Shown here piece by piece: positions 50,127 to 58,184 of a stretch of DNA of 64,000 bases. The position numbers and the translations under genes are program-made. The stretch spans positions 526,001-590,000 of the forward strand of contig NZ_CP137557.1 of the NCBI RefSeq assembly GCF_019249655.2. Reading direction: 5' to 3'. This DNA is from Segatella copri (GTDB lineage Bacteria; Bacteroidota; Bacteroidia; Bacteroidales; Bacteroidaceae). The first letter of the stretch is position 1, and the number at the start of each line of letters is the position of its first letter. A model generated the notes under the pieces. The model was not told where the DNA came from, ran no database searches, and saw only the letters and a program-made list of their open reading frames with translations.

Positions 50127-50158
50127 CTTGGTTTATCCACGGAAAAATCTTACTTTTG
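50127..50158 (+). promoter_or_regulatory. Promoter of the EamA transporter gene
   Basis: TTG at 50128-50130, a 20-bp spacer and TACTTTTG at 50151-50158, 27 bp before the ATG. Confidence 0.7.
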
Positions 50159-50185
50159 CATAATAAAACGAAAAATTAGTAATGA

Positions 50186-51082
50186 ATGACAAGAAATAGC
50201 AATATATTCTATCACCTCGTCGCCTTCCTCACGGTGGCGATTTGGGGTACCACCTTTGTCGCTACCAAGGTGTTGATGCTCAATGGGCTTTCGCCAGCCC
50301 AGATCTTCACCTTGCGCTTTTCCATCGCCTACGTGCTGATGCTCTGCTTCAACCATCGCCGCTTCCTTGCCGACTCGTGGAAGGATGAGGCCAAGATGGC
50401 ACTGCTGGGTATTACGGGCGGTTCGCTCTATTTCTACAGCGAGAACGAGGCGATGAACTTCACCACCACCACGAATACTTCGCTCATTGTGTGCTCCTGT
50501 CCGCTCTTCGCCACCCTGCTGGTGCGTATGGTCTATAAGGATTCCTCCCGCATCCACATCGTGCAGCTGCTCGGTTCGCTGCTGGCTTTTGTGGGAATGA
50601 TCATCGTGGTGCTGAACGGCAGATTCGTGCTCCATCTCTCTCCGGTGGGCGATGCCCTGGCGTTTACGGCTTGCATGTGCTGGGCGATTTATTCGCTGCT
50701 GATGAAGTCGGTGAGCAATCATTATGGGGCGGCATTCATCACCCGGAAGGTGTTCTTCTATGGTGTGCTGACCATTCTGCCCTATTATCTCTTCATTCCG
50801 GGATTCCCGCCGATAGAGGTCTTCATCCGTCCGCAGGTCTTCGGCAACCTGCTCTTTCTGGGCTGTCTCGCCTCCATGATCTGCTTCCTCACCTGGAACT
50901 GGTGCATCTCGAAACTGGGAACGGTGAAGGCTACCAACTGGGTGTATTTCAACCCTATCACCACCATGATATTTGCGTCGTGGGTGCTCGACGAGAAAAT
51001 CACCCCCTATTTCCTGGTGGGCGCCACCTGCATCCTGCTGGGCATGTATGTGGCAGACAAGAAAACCAGGGAAGAATCGTGA
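50186..51082 (+). CDS. EamA/DMT-superfamily transporter
   Basis: 298 residues with ten predicted helices in two EamA halves. The openings VAFLTVAIWGTTFVATKVLM and GDALAFTACMCWAIYSLLMK are the characteristic first helix of each repeat, and the second half ends LVGATCILLGMYVADKK. Members export amino acids or metabolites; the substrate is not determinable. It is probably followed in the same transcript by the lipoprotein gene at 51207, with a gap that contains AAAGGAGA. Confidence 0.92.
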   Translation: MTRNSNIFYHLVAFLTVAIWGTTFVATKVLMLNGLSPAQIFTLRFSIAYVLMLCFNHRRFLADSWKDEAKMALLGITGGSLYFYSENEAMNFTTTTNTSLIVCSCPLFATLLVRMVYKDSSRIHIVQLLGSLLAFVGMIIVVLNGRFVLHLSPVGDALAFTACMCWAIYSLLMKSVSNHYGAAFITRKVFFYGVLTILPYYLFIPGFPPIEVFIRPQVFGNLLFLGCLASMICFLTWNWCISKLGTVKATNWVYFNPITTMIFASWVLDEKITPYFLVGATCILLGMYVADKKTREES

Positions 51083-51206
51083 AGAAAAGAATAAAGAAAA
51101 AATAAAATAATAAAGGAGAATTGTAAAGAGGTGGAATGATGTCCTCACCACCTATGTTCATTTAACCGCTTGTTCTTGAGGATAGACAAGCATGGAACTA
51201 ACTGGT

Positions 51207-52496
51207 ATGAAAAAGAATAATTTCTTATTGGTATCTTTTTTGGCTATGGCAATGACCTTTTCCATGGTGTCTTGCAGTAGCAGTGATGATCCTAATGTCC
51301 CAGGTACAGAGAATCCGGGTGGTGGCACAGAGAACCCTGGCGGAGGAAGTGATAATCCTGGCGGTGGCAGCGGAACGGCAGATATGACCGCCGCACAAGC
51401 CAAGCAGAGTCTGGAAGCTACAGCCCAGGAATTGTTGGGCAAGATGAACGTGAGTGATTTGCAGGAGTTCAAGAACATGATTGATGGCGTTGAGTTCGAA
51501 GAAGACGATGCCGTGTCTCGTTGGTTCGAGGCATGTAGAGATGCTTCTGTGGTTTCAAGCAGCGACTATGGTACCAAATACCTGATCATTGCATCTAACT
51601 TCGTAGGTGAGTTTACGCTTCAGAACGGAGTGTGGAAACAGACTCAGAAGGGTGGCGATCATCTTTCTTTCATCTTCAACGACAAGCAGGGCAACAAATG
51701 CGTGCTTACCTTGAAGGCCAGCAAAGAGGGTACGAAAATTCATCACGATTGCTTCGACGAAGAGGATGGCTATTGGGATGGCTACAAGTGGCAGGAGTAT
51801 AAAGACGAATATCGCCTTTTCTTGCCTAAGAAGATGGAACTTACTCTAACTAGAAATGGCGAGGTAAGAGCCATGACCACGGTTGAAACCCAGGTGAAGA
51901 CCAGTGGTGAGATTGACCTGACCAAGGATGAAGTAGAGATTACTTCCACAGCTCAGGTTGGTGCTTATAAGGTAGTGGTTAACAAGGTGGCTTTCAAGGC
52001 AGGAAAGTCGGCTGAGGCTAAGGCAACTGTCTCTAAGGGTAACGAAACGCTGATTACGGTTGCTGCCAGTGCTACGGGTTCTATCGGCAATGATTTGCAG
52101 GGATCTTACGGCAAGGTTTCTGTGTCGGTTGACATCTTGGGTAAGGCTAAGGTGATTGCTACGCTTTCGGATGTTGATCTGCTGATTCAAAACCTTGACA
52201 AGGCGGGCAGTAATGATGAAAACGAGGCGCAGTTTAAGCAGTATCTTGAGAATGCCAACAAGCTGATTGATGCCAAGTTATACCTCAACAACAGCTCAAA
52301 GAGCAGCTCTAAGGTTTATCTCGCACCTGTAGACGATGGCTATGGCAACTACCACTATTGGTATGCTGAGCCATGGTTGGAATTCTCTGACGGTTCCAAG
52401 TATTCTTACTACGATTACTTCAACGAGAAGTCATTCAAGAGTGTCGTGGATAAGGTGCAGAGCATCGTGGACGATTTCATCAGAATGTATAATTAA
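51207..52496 (+). CDS. Secreted lipoprotein with glycine-rich repeat and helical/beta body
   Basis: 429 residues from ATG 51207 (an ATG at 51192 is in frame). The lipobox SMVSCSSS precedes a tandem repeat of the unit ENPGGG/DNPGGG (three copies, residues about 30-50), likely a flexible tether. The rest has no recognised family: a helical part (about 55-110) and a beta-rich region (about 180-330) including LTLTRNGEVRAMTTVETQVK. The C-terminus is aromatic-rich (WYAEPWLEFSDGSKYSYYD). No catalytic motif can be named. It may be a Prevotella-specific surface lipoprotein. Confidence 0.75.
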   Translation: MKKNNFLLVSFLAMAMTFSMVSCSSSDDPNVPGTENPGGGTENPGGGSDNPGGGSGTADMTAAQAKQSLEATAQELLGKMNVSDLQEFKNMIDGVEFEEDDAVSRWFEACRDASVVSSSDYGTKYLIIASNFVGEFTLQNGVWKQTQKGGDHLSFIFNDKQGNKCVLTLKASKEGTKIHHDCFDEEDGYWDGYKWQEYKDEYRLFLPKKMELTLTRNGEVRAMTTVETQVKTSGEIDLTKDEVEITSTAQVGAYKVVVNKVAFKAGKSAEAKATVSKGNETLITVAASATGSIGNDLQGSYGKVSVSVDILGKAKVIATLSDVDLLIQNLDKAGSNDENEAQFKQYLENANKLIDAKLYLNNSSKSSSKVYLAPVDDGYGNYHYWYAEPWLEFSDGSKYSYYDYFNEKSFKSVVDKVQSIVDDFIRMYN

Positions 52497-52543
52497 GAGA
52501 ATTCATTATTTCTATTGTTGAATTATCAGGGAATTATTTGATA

Positions 52544-54604
52544 GTGAAAAGAGTTTTCTGCATATTTATTTATGTAGCATTCTGCATATTTAAGGGCGTG
52601 TCGGCTGAATTGACCGACACGCTCAATCATTATGGACTTCAGGATGTGGAGATTCGGGGCAAGCGCCTTCGCTCTCAGTTGAGGGAGATAGAGGGTGCCA
52701 GCATCATCAACATGCAGCTCATGGATGATATGCCTCATATTCTGGGCAATGCCGACCCTATGCATTATGCCCAACTCTTGCCTGGGGTACAGACCAATTC
52801 TGAATATGATGCCGGTCTGCATATCCAGGGATGCGATAATTCCCATAATTCTGTTTCCCTCGGCGGTGTACCTATTTATAATGCGGCACATCTGCTGGGT
52901 TTCTTCTCCATCTTCAATGCCGGACATTTCAACGAGATGAGTCTGCTGAAATCTCCTGCTTCCGCTTCTTTTCCCAATAGGCTTGGGGGTAGCGTGGATA
53001 TGTTGACCCCTACTTGGCTTGGGGCAGAAGATAGTCTTTCGGCGGGTGGTGCACATGGTGAACTGTCGGTAGGTCCGATGTCTTCGCAGGGTACTCTTCG
53101 CTTGCCTCTTGGCAGACGCTCCCTGCTTTTGCTTTCAGCTCGTGCCGCCTATCTCAATCTGCTCTATTCCAAGTGGCTTGAGGTAGATGGCGATGAAGTG
53201 AAGTATGATTTCTCCGATTATAATCTCTCTTATATCACCCAGATTGATGATGCCAATGTGTTGAAACTGGAGGGCTACTGGGGATTTGATAACATGAAAT
53301 TGGGGCAGGCAAGTCATGGCTTGCTGGGCAAACTGAAATGGGATAATACGATGGCAGCACTCCATTGGTATTCGCGTTCGAAGGAAACTTCGGATGAAGG
53401 AAAGAGTGATTGGACGATGGAGCAGACGGTATATTATTCCCGCTATGCCAATCGCCTGAACATCGATGAATATTCCTTCCAGGTAGGAATGCGTTCCTAT
53501 ATCTTCGATTTTGGATATAAGGGAAATCTTTCCTGGGGAAGATGGAAGATGGGTGCTGAAGTGATTCGCCATCAATTGTTGCCGCAAAATGTCGGAATAT
53601 CGGGTAATCTGGCTAATTATCAGTCTGATACACAGCGCCAGAAGGCGATGGAAACCAGTGCTTATCTGCAGTATTGCCAACCTTTGGGTGAAAAGCTCCT
53701 GATGGAACTGGGAACAAGGGCTTCGGGGTATCATTGTCAGAAATCCTACTATCGGGTGATGCCTCATCTTAAGTTTGATTACAATCTGTCGCCATCGGCA
53801 AAGCTGAATCTCAATCTGGGTATCCGGAACCAATATCTTTTCCAGACAGGTTTTTCTTCAGCAGGACTTCCTACGGAATTCTGGTTTGCTGCCGATGCGG
53901 ACCATCGTCCGCAGTATGCCTATCACGTAGCCCTGCAGGGAGAGTTCTGGTTTGCCGAGAGGGAATATCGGTTGAGTGTTGAAACTTACTATAAATGGCT
54001 GAAGCACCAGATGGAGAATAGCAGCAACATGTTTGACATACTCTTCTCTTCTTATTCCTTTGATGGATCCCTGTTGCATGGCAAGGGCTACAACTATGGC
54101 TTGAATCTTCTTCTTGAAAGGAGAAGGGGAAAACTCACGGGATGGTTGAGCGCTTCCCTGGGAAGAGCCATGCGAAAGTTTGATGGCGCACAATATCAGG
54201 GATGGTATCCTGCCGGACATGAACGTATTTACGAATTGAATGCCGTGGCTATTTATCGCATTAACCGCCGTCTCAATTTAGGGGCAACCTATGTTCTGGC
54301 ATCCGGAACTCCTTATACAAAAGTGAATTACGCCTATCTGATGTCGGGTAATATCGTTACGGAGTATGGATCTCACAATGGAAACAGGGTTAGTCCTTAT
54401 ATGCGACTCGATTTGTCGTTGAGTTATGATTTCGTTGCCAGGGGAACCCGTCGCAGTGGCATTAATTTCTCTCTCTACAATGCAACCCTGCATGGAAACG
54501 ATTTGTTCTACCGTATCAAGGTGTATGATAATCACGTGAGATATGGTTCTTTCAAGTTCCTGATGCCCATTATGCCATCCATCAATTATTATTATAAATT
54601 TTAA
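52544..54604 (+). CDS. TonB-dependent receptor-like outer-membrane barrel protein
   Basis: 686 residues from a GTG at 52544 (MKRVFCIFIYVAFCIFKGVSA is a good signal peptide; a TTG two codons earlier is the other option). No ATG is available without losing the signal. A short plug follows (about 30-165, LQDVEIRGKRLRSQLREIEGA, NADPMHYAQLLPGVQTNSEYDAGLHIQG), then a barrel ending in NYYYKF. The N-terminal TonB-box region is shortened and there is no STN or carboxypeptidase-like domain. It overlaps in function with DUF4249 partners: such barrels are usually next to a DUF4249 lipoprotein, as here. Ligand unknown. Confidence 0.85.
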   Translation: MKRVFCIFIYVAFCIFKGVSAELTDTLNHYGLQDVEIRGKRLRSQLREIEGASIINMQLMDDMPHILGNADPMHYAQLLPGVQTNSEYDAGLHIQGCDNSHNSVSLGGVPIYNAAHLLGFFSIFNAGHFNEMSLLKSPASASFPNRLGGSVDMLTPTWLGAEDSLSAGGAHGELSVGPMSSQGTLRLPLGRRSLLLLSARAAYLNLLYSKWLEVDGDEVKYDFSDYNLSYITQIDDANVLKLEGYWGFDNMKLGQASHGLLGKLKWDNTMAALHWYSRSKETSDEGKSDWTMEQTVYYSRYANRLNIDEYSFQVGMRSYIFDFGYKGNLSWGRWKMGAEVIRHQLLPQNVGISGNLANYQSDTQRQKAMETSAYLQYCQPLGEKLLMELGTRASGYHCQKSYYRVMPHLKFDYNLSPSAKLNLNLGIRNQYLFQTGFSSAGLPTEFWFAADADHRPQYAYHVALQGEFWFAEREYRLSVETYYKWLKHQMENSSNMFDILFSSYSFDGSLLHGKGYNYGLNLLLERRRGKLTGWLSASLGRAMRKFDGAQYQGWYPAGHERIYELNAVAIYRINRRLNLGATYVLASGTPYTKVNYAYLMSGNIVTEYGSHNGNRVSPYMRLDLSLSYDFVARGTRRSGINFSLYNATLHGNDLFYRIKVYDNHVRYGSFKFLMPIMPSINYYYKF

Positions 54605-54615
54605 TCAATTCGGTT

Positions 54616-55464
54616 ATGAAAATCAGTCGCAGTTACATCGTCATGATAGTCTTGTCTTTATCTTTTCTGTTGGGAGGATGCAGTCAGGATGTTTCCACTT
54701 CCAGCCAGTCGCAACTGGTGGTTGAGGGGTGGATAGATGCAGGTGGCTTCCCAGTGGTAAAGTTGACCCGCACGATACCGTTGAGTGATGATGCGTTGTC
54801 GCTGGATAGTCTTTCCCGTTATATGGACCGTTGGGCAAAGGTCACCATTTCTGATGGCGAGAGAACAGAGGTATTGGCGGGGCGATATGATAAAAAGTAT
54901 TTTCCACCTTTTATATATACCACTTATGATATGCGTGGCGAGGAGGGCAGGGAGTACAGCTTGCGGGTTGAGGCTTCGGATGGCAAGGTGGCTGAAGCCA
55001 GAACCCGCATACCTGTGTCGGCAAAGATAGATTCATTTCGTGTAGAGCCTACGGATGTGGACAGTCTTTTCCAGCTTTATGCTTATACTTCTTATCGTGG
55101 AAAGTGCAAGCTTTTTACGCAGGTGGTTGGTAAGCAAAGGGAAATGTCGTCAGCAGAGTTGGGGCTTTTTGATGATGGGATGATAGGAGAGGATGGCAAG
55201 TTGTCCGTGAAGCGTGGCAGGGATAATCTGCAGAAGAATTTCACCCCCTTTTTCAAGAAGGATGAGGTTGTAAGGGTAAAGTTATCCACCTTAACCGATG
55301 AGGGGTATGCCTTCTGGCGCAGTTTCGAGGATATGCTGGCATTATCCAGAATTCCCCTGATGCCAGTGAATACCAATCTGGAGTCGAATGTGCATGGTGC
55401 CCTGGGCTATTGGCAAGGCTACGGCTCCAGCTTTTATGAAGTGAGGATTATGGTGGGGGAATGA
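54616..55464 (+). CDS. DUF4249 lipoprotein
   Basis: 282 residues. The lipobox is LGGCSQ (Cys about residue 23). The DUF4249 body begins SQLVVEGWIDAGGFPVVKLTRTIPL, a beta-rich fold with repeated FN3-like strands such as GREYSLRVEASDGKVAEARTR, and ends VHGALGYWQGYGSSFYEVRI. DUF4249 proteins accompany TonB-receptor barrels in Bacteroidota and are probably surface lids or ligand-binding partners. It begins 11 bp after the barrel gene, in the same transcript, and a terminator follows at 55535-55573. Confidence 0.9.
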   Translation: MKISRSYIVMIVLSLSFLLGGCSQDVSTSSQSQLVVEGWIDAGGFPVVKLTRTIPLSDDALSLDSLSRYMDRWAKVTISDGERTEVLAGRYDKKYFPPFIYTTYDMRGEEGREYSLRVEASDGKVAEARTRIPVSAKIDSFRVEPTDVDSLFQLYAYTSYRGKCKLFTQVVGKQREMSSAELGLFDDGMIGEDGKLSVKRGRDNLQKNFTPFFKKDEVVRVKLSTLTDEGYAFWRSFEDMLALSRIPLMPVNTNLESNVHGALGYWQGYGSSFYEVRIMVGE

Positions 55465-55534
55465 AGGGGAAAAGGACCTGGTGATTTTTAATGTTTTAGA
55501 TTCTTCAGGAATCTGATAGACTTATAAAAAGGAA

Positions 55535-55573
55535 GCGACGAAATGCAGATAATGCGTTTCGTCGTTTTCTTTA
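55535..55573 (+). terminator. Terminator after the DUF4249 gene
   Basis: GCGACGAAATGCA (55535-55547) pairs with TGCGTTTCGTCGT (55553-55565), 11 of 13 bases, followed by TTTCTTTAT. Confidence 0.7.
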
Positions 55574-55647
55574 TCCAAGAAAATCTTTACTCCAATATTC
55601 TTTCAAATAGCATTTTTTATTCGCTACCAATTTACTACTAAAAAACT

Positions 55648-55696
55648 CAGAATGCCTTATTTTACAAGTTTTGGGGTGTTCAGAATGCCTTATTTT
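55648..55696 (-). repeat. Orphan 33-bp-period repeat array D, two copies
   Basis: CAGAATGCCTTATTTT at 55648 and again at 55681, exactly 33 bp apart. On the minus strand they read AAAATAAGGCATTCTG, and between them AAACTTGTAAAATAAGG resembles AAACGTGTAAAATACGG of array C. No ATPase gene lies beside it. Confidence 0.8.
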
Positions 55697-55708
55697 GCTA
55701 AAAGTTAG

Positions 55709-55867
55709 TGTCCTTCAGGGAAGTACAAGTATGTAGGAACACATGCTGCACCAGCCTCTGCCGCCCTCATTTTCTGGGCTTTCGGACGAGGACAGGTTCA
55801 GGCGGCCATGAAAAAGTTTGCCGATTTGGCGTTCAGGATAATACGGGAACAGCAAAAACGGAAATAG
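55709..55867 (+). other. Possible gene remnant, 52-codon open frame
   Basis: Open between stops from 55709 to the TAG ending at 55867, without a start codon. It reads CPSGKYKYVGTHAAPASA... and ends FADLAFRIIREQQKRK. The composition (amphipathic, basic C-terminus) looks protein-like, but I do not recognise the family. It stands between two orphan repeat arrays, which suggests it may be what remains after a deletion. Confidence 0.35.
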
Positions 55868-55968
55868 GAAATCTGGCAAATCGCTATGGTTGTGTATTCA
55901 TGACATTTTTTCATTTTAATAATTGACTGAGATTTTCGTTTTGTAACAGACTGATATTCTTTTTATTA

Positions 55969-56080
55969 CACGTTTCCTAGCTTTTAATATGCCGTATTTT
56001 ACACGTTTCCTAGGTTTCGTAATCCTGTATTTTACACGTTTCCTAGGTTTCAGATGGTGCAAAAATACACATTTCCTAGG
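55969..56080 (-). repeat. Orphan 33-bp-period repeat array C, four copies
   Basis: Core CACGTTTCCTAG (CACATTTCCTAG in copy 4) at 55969, 56002, 56035 and 56068, exactly 33 bp apart. On the minus strand: CTAGGAAACGTG, usually followed by TAAAATAC. Copy 4 is immediately upstream of a -7 box (56060-56067), as in the ATPase loci. Translated it gives PRKRVKY repeats, a by-product of a period divisible by three. The gene expected downstream on the minus strand is missing. Confidence 0.92.
56060..56067 (-). promoter_or_regulatory. -7 box embedded in repeat array C
   Basis: TATTTTTG on the minus strand directly after copy 4 of array C. It points at sequence with no ATPase gene, so it appears orphaned. 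Confidence 0.5.
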
Positions 56081-56189
56081 ATAACGCCATGTTTTTCCTT
56101 GCTCAAACAAAATGAAGCCGTTTGAACATTATTTTTAGCGCAATGAACACTTGGGGTGACCAAATGGGCGCAAATCACCAAAATGCCCG

Positions 56190-56220
56190 TTGCGCATTTC
56201 ATATTTTTTTAATATCTTTG
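56190..56220 (+). promoter_or_regulatory. Promoter of the 56-62 kb operon
   Basis: TTG at 56190-56192, a 20-bp spacer and TATCTTTG at 56213-56220. GCGCAA at 56139-56144 and TTGCGC around 56190 form an inverted pair over the -33 region. Confidence 0.7.
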
Positions 56221-56262
56221 CACTTATTTAGTTAATTAAGTAGAAATAAAGATATGCAAATT

Positions 56263-58116
56263 ATGAAGAAAAATGTAGTGTTACTCTTAATGTTGCTGGT
56301 TCCCTTTTGGGCCGTTGCTCAAGCGAATAAGGAGAATCTGAAACGGGCGCAGGCCATTCAGGCAGATGATAGTTATATCTGTGGTTTGGGACATGGTTCC
56401 AATCTGAAGCAGGCGAGTAATAGCGCTTTGGCTGCTTTGGCTGGCCAGATTTCAACTACCGTTGAGTCTAATTTCACTTATCTCATGACCAATGAGAGCC
56501 AGGGGCAGAATGTCAAGACCAATACCAAGGTGGATAACATTATCAAGACCTATTCGCATACCACTTTGCGCAACACCACAGAGTTGGTCATCGAAGATGA
56601 GCCTAATGCCACCGTTCTCAGGTATATCAAGAAGTCGGAACTTGATAAACTGTTCGAGCAGCGTAAGATGAAAGTGATGGAATATGCATCTAATGCCGAG
56701 AAATATGAGAAAGACGGCAAGGTGGCTGATGCCCTGACCAGTTATTATGCTGCCTTGGCATTGCTGCGCAGTTTGCCTGATGGAAGCGAACTGAAGATTC
56801 GTCTGGGGTTCAGTGGTGAGCAGCTGCTGATGCCTCTGATTTCAAAGAATGTAAATGATATTCTTAATAATATCTCTATTTCGACTGAATCAATGGAAGA
56901 TGACGGTGACGAGCGAACCATGGTTATCAATGTGCTTTATAAAGGTAAGCCGGCTACCAATTTTAATTATACATATTATAATGGACAGGGCAGATCTGAT
57001 GTCTGTTCTGCCAAGGATGGCATGGGCGATATAACGATACCTAAATCGTTGAATCTTAACAAGCTGGATGTGCAGGCAGAGTATATCTGTGAGGATGAAG
57101 CTAACTACGACAGAGAGTTGTGTGAGGTACTCGACAATACTTCGGCTGTTCCTTTCCGTACGGCACATCTGAAGTTGGAAAAAGACAAGAGCATCAAGCC
57201 TGTGATGGCTAACAACAATCAGTATCAGGCTGTTTTGGCTCCATCTACGGCCGCATTGAATTCAATTCCTTCTACACTGGGAGATGGCGAGGTGTCTCCT
57301 TATCTTGCCACGATGCAGAAGATAGAGGTTGCCATCAGAGAGAAGAACTATGCTGGAGTAAAGGATTGTTTTACAGCCGATGGCTATGCGATGTTTACCA
57401 AACTCATCAACTATGGAAAGGCCAAGCTTCTGAGAGCTCCTCAGCTTACTTTCCAGAAAAATGGTGAGGAAGTAATCTGTCGCAGTTTCCCGATGAGTTT
57501 CTCTTTCCAAGGTAATCGCCGTACTTTCGTGGAGGATGTGGTTTTTCATCTTACCCATGATGGAAAGGTTGATGAGTTGGCCTTCGGACTCAACAAGGCT
57601 GCTGTGGTTGACATCATGCAGAGAGGATCCTGGAGCGATGAGGCCAGAAAGGTTATGGTCAACTTCCTGGAGAGCTACAAGACGGCGTATGCCCTGAAAC
57701 GTCTGGATTATATCAGTAGCATTTTCTCTAATGATGCGCTGATTATCACGGGTTCTATCGTGAAGAGTTCCGGTAACAGGGAAGTGGGACCTACCAATCT
57801 GAAGCATGTGAAATATACCCGCCAGACCAAGGCGCAGTATATGAAGAGCCTGAAGGCGTGTTTTGCCAGCAATGAGTATGTGAATATTCATTTTGCCGAT
57901 AATATCATCCGCCGTTCTGCATCTAATCCTAATATCTATGGCATCCAGATTAAGCAGGATTATTACTCGTCATCTTATGGTGATACGGGTTATCTCTTCC
58001 TCCTGATAGATTTCGCGAATCCGAAATTGCCTATCATTCACGTAAGAACCTGGCAGCCAGATAAGGATCCGAATGCACGAGATGGAAGAATCGGTATGCA
58101 GGATTTCCAGCTGTAG
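56263..58116 (+). CDS. Secreted LPP20-like protein with C-terminal NTF2-like domain
   Basis: 617 residues from ATG 56263 (in-frame ATG at 56254 also possible). Signal peptide MKKNVVLLLMLLVPFWAVAQ. The N-terminal region (about 22-150, DDSYICGLGHGSNLKQASNSALAALAG, IVIEDE-like strand, SELDKLFEQRK) fits the LPP20/FlgT-like family. A middle beta-rich part (about 200-340) follows. The C-terminal 170 residues are homologous to the domain at 38768-39853 (INFxESYKTAYALKRLDYISSIFSN, NPKLPIIHVRTWQP). First gene of a four-gene envelope operon. No enzymatic role is apparent; probably a periplasmic or surface assembly factor. Confidence 0.82.
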   Translation: MKKNVVLLLMLLVPFWAVAQANKENLKRAQAIQADDSYICGLGHGSNLKQASNSALAALAGQISTTVESNFTYLMTNESQGQNVKTNTKVDNIIKTYSHTTLRNTTELVIEDEPNATVLRYIKKSELDKLFEQRKMKVMEYASNAEKYEKDGKVADALTSYYAALALLRSLPDGSELKIRLGFSGEQLLMPLISKNVNDILNNISISTESMEDDGDERTMVINVLYKGKPATNFNYTYYNGQGRSDVCSAKDGMGDITIPKSLNLNKLDVQAEYICEDEANYDRELCEVLDNTSAVPFRTAHLKLEKDKSIKPVMANNNQYQAVLAPSTAALNSIPSTLGDGEVSPYLATMQKIEVAIREKNYAGVKDCFTADGYAMFTKLINYGKAKLLRAPQLTFQKNGEEVICRSFPMSFSFQGNRRTFVEDVVFHLTHDGKVDELAFGLNKAAVVDIMQRGSWSDEARKVMVNFLESYKTAYALKRLDYISSIFSNDALIITGSIVKSSGNREVGPTNLKHVKYTRQTKAQYMKSLKACFASNEYVNIHFADNIIRRSASNPNIYGIQIKQDYYSSSYGDTGYLFLLIDFANPKLPIIHVRTWQPDKDPNARDGRIGMQDFQL

Positions 58117-58184
58117 AACTCTATTGAAAGAATATTGATATAAAATAGGACAGATAATTTCAACATAATAAAATAGATTTTTTT

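Noticed and set aside
55916..56110. 64-residue minus-strand frame with PRKRVKY repeats
   Set aside because: It is the translation of repeat array C; the frame spans the predicted promoter and has no signs of a protein family.
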